A DNA stretch of 64,000 bases, taken from assembly GCA_029959085.1 (NCBI GenBank), contig JARWIR010000005.1:374501-438500 (forward strand), written 5' to 3'. This DNA is from Nemophila menziesii (taxonomy: Eukaryota > Streptophyta > Magnoliopsida > Boraginales > Hydrophyllaceae). A program made the translations under genes and the position numbers. Positions 22,565-34,400 of the stretch are shown one piece after another. The first letter of the stretch is position 1; every line of letters starts with the position of its first letter. The notes under the pieces are model-generated. The model did not search any database, had not been told where the DNA came from, and worked only from the letters and a program-made list of their open reading frames with translations.

Positions 22565-23470
22565 GGTACAAACAGACCGAGAGGAGCGTCATTCCATAGT
22601 ATATGCATAGATTATAACTCATAACATATAATAAGACGTACCCATGAAGGTGGAAAACCGAATTTAGAGATGATATCTTCATCTCAACTTGTCATAGGCC
22701 TTTGTGAGATCTATTTAACCACTATGAAATCGTATCTATCCATTTTCCTATACATTTGAGTCGTTATTTCTTGTACCAGTACAATATTATATGTGGTGGA
22801 GCGTTCAGGAAGAAAACTTGTTTGATTAGGACCAGTACGGCCGCCAACAACAGGCGTAGTCTATTCACTATCGTTGTCCTAGTAAACTTCACTAGAACAT
22901 TGATAAGGCTAATAGGGCAAATATGGCTAACCTTTTTTGGATTAGTAACCTTTAGAATTAGATGTATAAGTGTGCCGTTAAGACCCAAGGGTATCTCACT
23001 AGTCTTAACACATTGCCTCACTATGTTACATATCGCTGACTCAACCAATCCTTAACATTTCCAATAGAATTTTGTTGACATTCCCTCCGGACCAGGCGCC
23101 TTTGAAAGATTTGAATGAAACACCGCCTCACAATTTTCGTAATTAGAGAAATCTTCCAACAAAACCTCGACCTCGCTAGCCCCCAAATGAGACATGTCGG
23201 TAACGAGAACAACCCAATAAATTCTTCGTCGACCAAATACTGGAAGAAGTTACACACTATATTCTGAATGCCTAACTCATTCTTTACCCAGTTATCATTT
23301 TTCATCACGTAGTCTAATTATTTCGGGCGATTTTCTCTTGTAGATGGTAGACAAATAATAGTACCTCATATTCTGATCGCCCGACCATATCCACTTTTCT
23401 TTTGACCGCTTGAACCAAACAATTTCATCCTTTTCCAAAATGCTTATATATTCCTCCATAAGCAATTTTT
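22565..23470 (-). mobile_element. LINE relic, reverse transcriptase N-terminal part
   Basis: On the minus strand, from about 23400, weak matches to the connector before RT appear. Then come SKAPGP-like and EGM-like coding (23100-23070, frameshifted) and LNGTLIHLILKVTNPKKVSH with CPISLINVLVKF (23000-22890), the classic LIPKxxNPxxxxxFRPISL block of plant LINEs. SKAYD-like and WNDAPLGLFVPR coding follows, ending at the LTR border at 22559, where the GIRQGDPLSP motif would be next. Stops and frameshifts are numerous. Confidence 0.78.
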
Positions 23471-24014
23471 TCAAGTCTGAAGGAGAAGAGTTATATATAT
23501 ATATATGTTCAAGCGATTTCTGAATATAGAAAATATAGAAATTTTGGATTTGACGTTCGCTAAAAAGACATCTTTTTCATTTCATTTTTTAGAAAATTAT
23601 TTTTATTTTCGTTAGCTAAACATATTTTCATAACTGTTTCAGAAATATAAAAAATAAAAACATAACCACCCTCGTTAAGGTTCCGTTTTCTATTTACAAG
23701 TTTTCCATTTTATTGGTAAAACATTTTCAAGTGTGGATCCTAATTTCACATTTTTCGGCATGACACTGTTTTTATTTTATCTATAGAAAATCACTTCATT
23801 AGCTTTATCCAAACATATTTTTATTAATATTTGAGCCAATTATAGATTAATGCCTATTAAAAAATATATTTTAAAAAAGGTGCCTAGAATAAGATTTTTT
23901 ATAGAAAACCGCCCCATCCCAAACTACCTCTATAATTAACAATTAAAAAAAAGAAATTAGAAAAAAACAAAACAAAAACTAATAAACACACGCGCGCGTC
24001 CGTGAAATTTTTTT
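23471..24014. other. Intergenic, AT-rich
   Basis: Mostly A/T runs, with a CACACGCGCGCG tract at about 23987-23998. No ORF or gene is seen. Confidence 0.4.
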
Positions 24015-24333
24015 AAAATCGTCATAACTAATTCTAAAAAAAATCAAAAAAATAAAATTTTGTATATTTGGATAAAGCAAATTAATATTTACGTCTATGA
24101 TTTTTTTCAGAATTTTTTAATTCGCAGATACAGAATTCCATGTTTAAAACATAGAATTTCATGTTTTAAACATGGAATTTCGTGTCTGCGGAAAAAAAAA
24201 ATTAAAAAAAATTCAAAAAATTCATAAAATTCAAAAAATAATAATATCATAGACGTAAATATTAATTTGTTTTATCCAAAAATGCAATTTTTTTAATTTT
24301 TTGATTTTTTTTGGAATTAGTTATGACGATTTT
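24015..24333. repeat. Fold-back (long inverted repeat) element, about 319 bp
   Basis: The arm beginning AAAATCGTCATAACTAATTC at 24015 is matched by its reverse complement ending at 24333. The arms run about 130-150 bp each and contain TTAATATTTACGTCTATGAT in both. They meet at a second, inner palindrome near 24128-24186 (TTCCATGTTTAAAACATAGA and neighbours). No target duplication is evident, so the transposon class is open. The DNA could form a long hairpin, and a transcript across it would be double-stranded. Confidence 0.75.
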
Positions 24334-24344
24334 ATATTAGTAGT

Positions 24345-24466
24345 AGGTGGTGGTGGTTGTTGTTGTTGTGGTGGTGGAGGTGGTGATGGTTGTGGTGGCT
24401 GTAGTGGTGGTGGTGGTTGTGATGGTGGAGGTGGTGATGGTTGTGATGGTGGTGGTGGGAGAAGTC
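24345..24466. repeat. GGT/TGT-rich microsatellite
   Basis: An interrupted trinucleotide array of TGG, TGT and GGA repeats directly follows the fold-back element. It opens a glycine/cysteine-rich frame on + and a histidine-rich frame on -; both are products of the repeat, not genes. Confidence 0.85.
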
Positions 24467-24483
24467 TCCTATTATTTGTTTAA

Positions 24484-26424
24484 TATTTAAAAATAAAATA
24501 ATATATTTAATAATAAAGATAGTATTGGTATAAAAAATATAAAGGAGATGTTTTCTATAAATAATTGTTCTATTAGGCATTTATCTCTAAATAAAAGAAT
24601 TAGAGGCTTAAAAATAATTAAAGGCTTAATTAAGGAGGCATTTATCTCTAATTACCCTTTAATATTTTAGAAAATATATATATAAAAAAAAAAACTCTTT
24701 ATTTTCACGAACCAAATTTAATCTTTAGAATTCAATAGAATCCATCACTTGATGAACTTGTAAAATCTATCATCTTTTAAATATAAAATTTAATAGACTT
24801 TCCAAAGTCTAATGGAATACCATAAAATGTAATTGGACTTCATAAAATCTTAATTAATGACCATATATTTACAAAAGATTATTTAATTACTTAATTGATA
24901 TCTATGTATTTTTGAAATGGTATATGCCCATAATATACAAATTAATTTAAATATTTTTATTTGTGTATTTCTCTTTTTTTTGTTTACCTGGGGGTTTCGG
25001 GATAGCTTGCGCGCACCCGATTAATCCCATAGAGATAAATATCATCCCATATATTTTTTTATGATAAATCAGAACTAGGTTACCCATGTTCAGAGAGAGT
25101 TTCGAACTTTATATCTCTTACTTTACACCCGACTAATCTCATAGAATTATACATGTTTCCGTATATATTATTATTAATCATATAATGTTTATCCATAAAT
25201 CAAAAAAATTCATTACCTTAACCAAAATATTAACGGTTAGAGAAAATCTTTTATCACATATTATGGGTTATTTACATGATCAACTGATTTTATTTTAATG
25301 TCTCAATTATATTTTATCTTTTTTTTTACCGAATAATATAAGTGATATATAAAAGATAATAACTATATAATAAAAAGATTAACATTTACTGTTATTCTAT
25401 TTTGAGTAAGGATATAATTTCTCAATCTAATACTTTTTTATAATTCAGTTTCAATTAAATTATGGTATAACATTATTCTTTCGTAATTTATCTCTAATCA
25501 AATAATCACAGTATCATAATTATTGATACGATATTAAATAATATATTTAGTCAAATCCTCTTTTTTATTGTTTGTCTCTTTTATAAATTGCCCTTTTTTT
25601 TTTGTTAAAAGTGTGGCTATTATGATCATTTTTGCTTGCCGTAAGAGTCGAACAACAAAAGTAAAAATGATAATTGCTTTGAATTTAGTTAAAGTTATTT
25701 TCCTTTTCGGTCTAATTGGAAAAGTTTGACGTGAACAATCACATGGCGAGGCCGAGATTTATGGTGTTAAAATTAGTTGTCAACCACTCCCACCACCTTT
25801 CTCTTTTCCAATAATAAAAATAGGAGTACGATAAAATGGGATTTTGTCTGCCCAATTGAACACGGAGCAGCAGCTCACCATTACACGGTAACGCAGCTCA
25901 TCATTACACGGTAACGCGTCAAATTTGCGCCGCTTTTATATACTTATATATAAAAGATGACACTAATGAATGAAAGAAAGTCATAGGTTGTACTTTGTGC
26001 TGTGAAAAAGGCAGCTAAGCATTCAAAGTTAGCCACAAAAAGTTTGAAGCTTCTCATTTAGCCGTTTTTGCACTGGTAAATCTCTATTTCCATCATCTGT
26101 TTTATTTTTGTTTACATTGTAACATAGTTAACAAATCGTGTATCTTATCATGAATTCAAATATCATTTTTCTGAAAAACAGTGAAGAATATAGTTTTCAT
26201 AACACAAAATCAGTACTAAAATGTCTACTGCATATATATATAGTTAAGTTATATGTATACGGATTTGTCCTTTCTAATAAGTTATAAGTTATGATCCTTG
26301 CAAGAGTCTTGGACAAAGTCCTAATTTATTTTACAAACAAAATGTTTACGTGATAAAAAACCGCCTTGGCAATTGAGATAAATTTGGTGTTAATCCCATT
26401 CCCATTTACAGCCAGCTAGCCGCC
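24484..26424. promoter_or_regulatory. AT-rich spacer and upstream region of the first SKS gene
   Basis: No gene is seen from 24484 to about 25800. A 23-bp direct tandem duplication (CAGCTCACCATTACACGGTA plus three bases, second copy one base different) lies at 25871-25916. A TATA-like stretch (TTATATACTTATATATAAAA) follows at 25937-25956. The ATG at 26425 sits in GCCGCCATGG, a strong initiation context. The promoter assignment is inferred from position. Confidence 0.45.
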
Positions 26425-29010
26425 ATGGGAAAATCAATGGCGCCGCTATATTTTATTTACATACTTTTTGTTGCGTGGAGTGTCTGTGTTTTGGTGGTGA
26501 AAGCTGAGGATCCTTATAAATATTACACATGGACAGTCACATATGGGACAGCTTCTCCACTTGGTGTCCCACAGCAGGTATATATATATAGACGCATAAT
26601 CTTGATAATTGTTTTCAGGCTCCATCTTTGGTCTTGGCTACTAAAAAGTTTGATGTTGTTATTTGAAGGTAATCCTCATCAATGGTCAATTTCCAGGTCC
26701 TCGATTAGACGTTGTCACGAATGACAATATAATCCTCAACCTAATCAATAAACTAGACCAGCCATTTCTTTTGACATGGTGAGTTTCATTTTCATGTAAC
26801 TGCATGATCTTTGTAATTACAATATTATATATACAATTATTAGGTATTTTATAGTATACCATTATCTGACTATTCTTTATGTTTTTTTTAATCGGCCGTT
26901 TATGATTTTGGTTGTCTTCTAAATAATAATATACATAAATTGATAGTTATAATAGTCTGACTAGAGTCTCACTTTCACAATGATTAGGAATGGCATCAAA
27001 CAGAGAAAGAATTCTTGGCAAGACGGAGTTTTGGGAACTAATTGTCCTATTCCTCCTAACACAAACTACACTTATAAATTCCAAACAAAGGATCAAATCG
27101 GAAGCTACACGTACTTTCCATCAACAGGAATGCACCGAGTAGCCGGAGGATTTGGTGCTCTTAACGTGTATGCACGATCCGTAATTCCTGTTCCTTACGC
27201 TAAACCTGACGGAGATTTTAGTATGCTTATTGGTGATTGGTATAAAGCTAGTCACAAGGTGAGTGTTTTCTATGCTATTGTATTCTGCTTTATATGAAAT
27301 ACAAATTATGGTTGATGAGTTTGATGAGTTATATATATATATATATATGCAGGTATTGCAACAAACTCTTGATTCAGGAAAAGCTTTGCCGATTCCTGAT
27401 GGTCTTGTTATTCATGGACAAGCTAAGTCAACCTTTAACGGGGATCAAGGTAAATGTCTTTACATTTAAGTTGAGTATGAGAAAGGCTACATTAAGGAGC
27501 TTTGAACTCACACCTAGCTTTCTTAACCCTTTTCAGGTAAAACCTATATGATGAGGATATCAAATATTGGGTTGTCAACTTCCATAAACTTTCGAATTCA
27601 AGGTCACGCGATGAAGCTTGTTGAGGTTGAAGGATCTCATGTTATGCAGAACATGTATGATTCTCTTGATGTGCATGTTGGTCAATCTGTAGCTGTTCTA
27701 GTTACCTTAAATCAGCCTCCTAAAGACTATTATATTGTTGCATCCACACGGTTTACAAGGCCGGTTCGCATTGCCACCGGAGTGTTGCACTATACAAACT
27801 CTCGCACTCCTGTTTCAGGACCGGTCCCGCCTCCTCCAACGCAACAATTGCACTGGTCGATGCTACAAGCTAGAACCTACAGGTAACTTTCTAGAAAACA
27901 GTTAGCCATTTCTCCAAGTATAATTATTATTATTCTTTTTGGTCTTGGAGGCTAAAACTCAGTCAGTCTTATAACTTTTAGTCCTCACAGAGGAATATTC
28001 CTGGATCTACCCTGATAACATTGCTCTACTTATAAGGATCATATAACATTTGATCGTGAATGACTCGTTACCATTCAATTATTGACAAAATTCGGCATTG
28101 AGAATTAATTGACAACTATACATCTTAATATCTTATCTTGAGTAAATTTTTCTCTAAATTGATCAAGTATTTGTGCTTTAGGTGGAACTTAACAGCCAAT
28201 GCAGCCAGGCCGAACCCTCAAGGTTCTTTCCATTATGGAACAATAAACACATCAAGAACAATTATTCTTGAAAATTCTGCACCTCTCATCGATAAAAAAC
28301 AACGATATGCTGTAAATAGGGCTTCTTATGTTAATGTTGACACCCCTCTAAAGCTTGCTGATACTTTCAATATTTCTGGAGTTTTTGACAAGAATTCTAT
28401 CCAGAGCTCTCCTTCTGAAGGTTCAGCTTATTTAGCTACATCAGTGATGCCACTATCTCTTCATGAATTCATTGAAGTGATTTTCCAGAATAATGAGAAA
28501 ACTATGCAGTCTTGGCATCTTGATGGCTATGATTTCTGGGTTGTTGGGTAAGTTTTTTAACATATACCTGGTTTTTGGTAGTGTTTTGTCTGATCCTTTA
28601 GTTTATATATAATTGCAGTTTTGGGAGCGGAAAGTGGACACCTAATATTAGAAAACGATACAATCTAGTGGATGCCCACACTAGGCATACAACACAGGTG
28701 ATTTCAACATCTTTTAGTATAGTGTTCTTATAAAAATAAATCGTTGAGTTACATTGAAATAATACGTTTTACGATGAACTAATTGCAGGTATATCCCAAC
28801 TCTTGGACAGCTATACTCGTCTCGTTGGACAATCAAGGGATGTGGAATCTGAGATCTGCAATGTGGGGAAGGCAATATCTCGGGCAACAGTTTTATCTCA
28901 GGGTTTACGACCCCATTAAAAGTCTTAAAAATGAATACGATATTCCTACTAATACTTTACGTTGTGGAAAAGCCGCTTCTGTAAAATATTTGATTAATTC
29001 TAAATCTTAA
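26425..29010 (+). CDS. SKU5-similar (SKS) multicopper-oxidase-like protein, 547 aa, eight exons
   Basis: Exons are 26425-26577, 26669-26778, 26988-27258, 27353-27449, 27537-27882, 28182-28547, 28619-28697 and 28789-29010 (1644 nt). A signal peptide (about 1-27, cut near VKA/EDPYKYY) leads three cupredoxin-like domains, with ILINGQFPGP, SWQDGVLGTNCPIPPN and the family block WNLTANAARPNPQGSFHYG. The copper ligands of true oxidases are gone: NGIKQRKNSWQDG replaces the HWHG region, HLDGY replaces HLHGH, and no HCH motif exists near the end. Such SKS/NTP303-type proteins are secreted to the apoplast, many in pollen, where they act in wall expansion; enzymatic activity is unproven. No GPI-anchor signal is obvious. 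Exons 2, 3, 5 and 6 have exactly the same lengths as in the copy at 39337. Confidence 0.93.
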
Positions 29011-29321
29011 GGCTTATTACCGTAGAATAATTTCATATTTTTTTAATTATATTTATTTATTATATAAGCCTTTCATTTTCAAGATTTATTTATGTCAGTT
29101 CAATAACACAACTAAATGGTTTAACATTGTTTCTCAATCTTTATTTAATTGTGATTTTGACGGATACTATCTCTCCCTTTAAATTAATCTGGATATATTG
29201 TTTATTATGTTTAAAATGATGCATCACTTTCATAAAAATTGAAATTTTGGAACTATCTTTATTTGAACAAGTCAAGAACGCTCCTCATTTTTCGCATCTT
29301 TTAACAAAATCTTCAACGGCA

Positions 29322-31417
29322 ATGTCAGCTCCACCGCCACCACACCTGATGGTGGGCGAGTCGCCGCCTCCTGGCCCGATTCCTCCGGAGAACCCAACGA
29401 ACCCATTGATCGAAACTGAACCTCCAGCTGCTATTCCAATTCAGCAGAACACAGAAGCTCACAACATAGACATATCCATGGAGGATTTTCCTGTGTTATC
29501 TGCAGCAGCGCTAGAGGGCCGCGCGGGGAAGAGACTCCGTGCCACGCCACCTCCTGGACCTGAAGCCGTGCCTAATGGACCTGCTATGGCAGAGAACTCT
29601 AGAGCTCAGGCCACTGTAACAAGCGTGGTGCACAACATTCAAAGCGCAACACAGAATGATCAACTGAACAAAGCAGGTAACAATTCCAGTGTATTTACTA
29701 GACCTAAATTATTCGATTGGAAAGGAACATTAACGGGTAATAATCAAATTATACCGATAATTGAGGATAGTGATGAATTGAGAATTAACCGGGGAATGGG
29801 GGAGGATGATTTCATGGAATTGAGTTGAAGACGATGACGAGGGTATTATAGTGGATTCTATCCCAACGGTAATTAGAACTAGAGACGAGATTCAGGAAGG
29901 AATTAGACTGTGGCGCAACACAGCGGTTATTAGGCTCCTGGGTAGGGATGTCGGATTTACATATCTATCATCTAAACTTAGACAAATATGGACACCTAAG
30001 GGACTATTCGAGCTTGTGGATGTTGGTCACGGCTACTACATGGTTAAATTTGAAAAGAGAGAGGACTTCGATTTCGCTATTTCGGGAGGTCCTTGGATGG
30101 TGCTTGACCACTATCTAGTTGTTAGAAAATGGACACCAAGCTTCAACGCTATATCAAACTCTATAACAACAACAACCGCGTGGGTAAGAATCTCAAATGT
30201 AGGGATGCAAAACTATACCGCGCGAATTCTAAGGAAAATAGGAAATAAGTTAGGCCGAACCGTGAGAATCGACCCAATGACAAAAGCTAGGCTAAGAGGT
30301 AATTATGCTAGATTGGCTATTGAACTTGATTTACAGAAACCTTTAGAACCCGAAGTTAGAATTGGGTCCGACATTTGCAAGGTTTAATATGAAGGATTGC
30401 ATTTAATTTGCTTCGAATGTGGCAAATTCGGACATAGGAAAGAAAGTCGCCCACCGAATATAGCATCTAGAATGGATGAAGATACAAGTACTACTAAGGG
30501 TAAAGAGGATATGGTTGAAAGGGTGGTAGAGGAGACCGTTAGCAAGGCTAAATACGTGGAATGGATGACGGTGAGACGTGGTAATAGGGGACAAGGCAGA
30601 GGGACTATGAATAACACGGGAAAAACACAAAATCAAAGTGCATTGGGGTCTCGTTTTGAAGCACTAAGGATGGAAGAAAATAATTCAGAAAAAAGAAATA
30701 CGGTACAAAGTATATTTAGTAAAGGACAAAGCTCGGGAACAAAATCGAATAGTAGTAGAGGCAAGGGTGCAGCAGGGTCGGTAAGTAGCAATAAGAGAAA
30801 CGGGGGTGCAAAGGGACACAATATAATTGCAACTCCTAACTTCTAGCAAAGAAGGGTACTAATAGATGAAGTCGAGGTGCAAGAGGTAGAGGTCATGGAG
30901 GTTAGTAATGGAGCGAATGTGGACGGAAAAAATTTAGGTAGGAAGGGTGCGAAAGGAACTAAAAAGAATGGAAATACTAATGGAACTCCCGGGAAGATTA
31001 ATGGAGGTGTTAACAATAGGTTCGAGGCTAATAATGAGCCTGTGATGGAGTGTGATACGGAGGGTTTAGTGGATGTAAATGTGGAAGAGGGAGGGAGCAG
31101 GCACATGGACAAAATTGCAATTAATTCTTCTTTGCAGGTGGAGGCCGAAACTGCATACAAAGCCTACTGCCGAGGCTTCTGCTGCAGAACCTGGAGGCGC
31201 GCTGGACAGCTTCCGAGGGCCTGCTGCAACTCCTAACTCGGCCCCAAATCTTCCTGTCTTGCTGGAGATGCCATGGGACATGGCGGATGGTGATGACTAC
31301 GAAGAAGCCACTTGGCAAGCAAGCCAAGTCCAGGACACTCCAGAAGAAAGGCAACAACAACCCGAGAATAGAAAAGAGAGCGGAGATGGTGATACGGATA
31401 TGATTACTCGCACCTAA
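29322..31417 (+). pseudogene. LINE ORF1 (gag-like, DUF4283 and zinc knuckle), broken
   Basis: The start is ATG 29322 (MSAPPPPHLMVGESPPPGP), a proline-rich leader. After a frameshift near 29826 comes a DUF4283-type nucleic-acid-binding domain (LFELVDVGHGYYMVKFEKRE, GGPWMVLDHYLVVRKW, then RIDPMTKARLRGNYARLAIE). A TAA stop at 30385-30387 precedes a zinc knuckle CFECGKFGHRKE, whose fourth ligand (Cys) is Ser. A TAG stop at 30844 and another frameshift near 31137 follow. The tail (31138-31417) is GC-rich and Ala/Pro/Glu-rich, and ends DTDMITRT. In plant LINEs the product coats the RNA; here it cannot be made whole. Confidence 0.85.
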
Positions 31418-31454
31418 GCGCCGTGAGGTACTCCATTTAAATTTAATTAATTTA

Positions 31455-34400
31455 ATGAATTGTGTAGATGTTTCAGGTATAAATTGGAAGAATTCCAAGC
31501 AACCCATTAATATATTAGTATGGAATTGCTATGGTGCGGCTAAGCCTAGGTTTAGACGCGTATTACGAGATATGATGATAAGTAATAATGTGTGGTTAAC
31601 GATGATAGTAGAGCCTCGAGTTAGTGGGGTAACCGCGAATAATATAATTAATTCTTTGCAAAAGGATGATTCAGTAAGGGTGGATTCGGAAGGCTATAGT
31701 GGTGGAATTTGGTTGATATGGAACGACTCGAACATTAATGTTAAAGTGCTTTCAGCTGGTCACCAGGTAATAAATGTCGAGATATCATAGCACGGGTGTA
31801 CATCGTGGAGCCCAGAGTACAATAAAAGGGAAATGTTATGGGATGTTCTTCACCAAGCATTCCATAATATTCAAACTCCTTGGATTGTAGCGGGTGATTT
31901 CAATCAAGTTGGTTTAGAAATCGATAAGAAAGGGGGTGTCCCTGGGGTTTCGAGACGGATGGAAAAATTTGAAGAGTGGAGGCATAGTTGTAATGTGATT
32001 GATTTAGGATTCGAAGGACCTCGCTACACGTGGTGCGATTCTTGGAATTCGGGTCAATGTATTTTAGAACGGCTTGATAAGGCATATGGTAATGTGGAAT
32101 GATTGGACTTATTTCCGAATACAAGAGTTATCCATTTGGCTAGGGTGCACTCGGATCACATGCCTATTCTAATTCAGGTTTGCCCGAACCAAAGACCAAA
32201 GCTAAATTCTAGACGATTTAGATTTGAGACAGCCTGGTGTCTGCATAAAGGATTCCAAGATTTTGTGAATGATAACTGGCAAGGGAATAACATTGGCATT
32301 GGGGATGGAATAGTAGCGATTCAGGAACAGATTAATAAGTGGAAGATAGAGGAATTTGGGGACTTGAACCGGAGAAAAAGAAAGGTAAGCGCGAGAATAA
32401 GGGGCATCCAGAAATCACTACAAGTGTCCTACAATTCTTCGCTTAGACAGATGGGGTTTCAGTTATCGAGGGAATATGAAGATGTACTTGAACAAGAAGA
32501 GGCTATGCAGTTTCAGAATTCAAGAGAAAAGTGGATAGAGTATGGGGATAGGAATACGAGATTCTATCATCTTACGGCGACAATCAAGAAGAAAAAGGCT
32601 TTATGTACGAGACTACTTAATGACCTAGATAATTGGATTTAAGAAGAGGAGGAATTAAAACAATTGGTGAGGGATTATTTGGAGTTACTTAATGAGAAAC
32701 CGGATGAAGAGGTGGATGGTTTTTTGTTACCGCAAGTGGGTCCTATCGAGAGGGATGAGGCTAGTAGACTGAGGCAACCATTTACGGATGAAGAGATTAG
32801 AGAGGTTGTCTTTCAATCAAATCCGTCTAAAGCCCCAGGCCCAGATGGTATGTCAGCAGCGTTCTATCAAAAATGCTGGTCTACTGTGGGACCGTCGGTA
32901 TGTAAGATGATTAGAGAGGCAGTTTAGGATGGCCATTTACCTTCGGGTCTGAATGGTACACTTATACATTTAATTCCGAAAGTACCAGACCCGAACCGGG
33001 TACGCTTATTTCGTCCTATTAGTCTTATAAATTGTCCAGTTAAATTTATTATGAAGGCTATGGTCAATAGACTGAGGCCTATTCTATCTAACATGATTGG
33101 CCTTGCTAAAGTAGTTTTTTGCCAGGTCGCTCTACGATTGATAACGTGGTACTAGTTCGGGAGGTGGATAATAAGATGCGTCATCAAAGCGGAAAGAAAG
33201 GAATTATGGCTATTAAAATTGATCTCGCTAAAGCCTATGACAAGATTAGATGGGAGTTCATCGAAGACACGATCAGTCAATTTGGCTTCCAGGAGAAGTG
33301 GGTTGAGATCGTCATGTCCAGTATGAAGGAAAATGAGATGCGAGTACTTTGGAACGGAGAACCCCTGCCACCATTTACACCCCACCGTGGTATTCGGCAA
33401 GGGGACCCTCTCTCTCCCTATATTTTTGTTATGTGTATGGAAAGATTATCGCTTCTGATTCAGGGGCTTTGCATCGAGGGGAAGTGGAAGCAAATTCAAG
33501 TTGGCCGGAATGGCCCTAAATTATCCCATTTATTTTTTGCAGACGATTTAATACTTTTTGGTGAAGCATCCTTGTTGCAGGTACAAGTGATACAGGAAAC
33601 CATGGATAGATTCTGTAAAGAGGCTAGACAGACCATTAGCGCTGAAAAGTCCCTGATTTATTTTTCAAAGAATGTCCCTATTCAAACGCAAAAGGATCTG
33701 GCCGAGGCTAGTGGGTTTTGCCATAGTGATTCGTTCGGTAATTATCTTGGGGTACCCATTCAATCGGGAAGATTGCCAAAGGGTTTCTATAAAGGCATAG
33801 TTGAGAAAATGAGAAATAAATTATCGATGTGGAAGACAAAGACACTTTCATTCGCGGGTCGCGTTACGCTAGCTCAATCCGTGTTGAATGCGATGCCTGT
33901 TTATCAAATGCAAGTGTTGAAGCTGCCAAAGTATGTTTGTAATGATGTTGACAGAGTTGTTCGGGATTTAATTTGGGGTTCTACTAGGCTAGAGAGAAAA
34001 GTTCATTGGGTAGCGTGGGGTCAAGTGTGTAAGCCGAAGGTGAATGGGGGCCTCGGAATAAGAAGTGCGGAAAAATACAACTTGGCCTTATTAGCAAAAG
34101 TTAGATGGAAGATGATTCAAAGTGAGCATCCGGTAGCGTGGATAGAAGTACTTAAGAAGAAATATTTCAAGGATGGGGTGTTAAATTACATAAGAAATGG
34201 AAATGTATCAAGTGTGTGTAAAGCCATCTCGATCGGAATTGAGTTTATTCGGGAAGGTATTGAGGAGGTGAATGAGGAGGAGGGGACAAAGGTATTGTGG
34301 AAGCTTGAGAACTCGGGGCGTTTTACCGTGAAATCGGTATTTACGAAGTTGAATGAGAGCGAAGTTGAATCGTCATTCAATTGGGATTTTATTTGGAAGC

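Noticed and set aside
24301..24580. Glycine/cysteine-rich (+) and histidine-rich (-) ORFs
   Set aside because: Both are translations of the GGT/TGT microsatellite; there is no other coding evidence.
30384..31507. Several minus-strand ORFs within the LINE
   Set aside because: They are antisense shadows of ORF1 with no domain.
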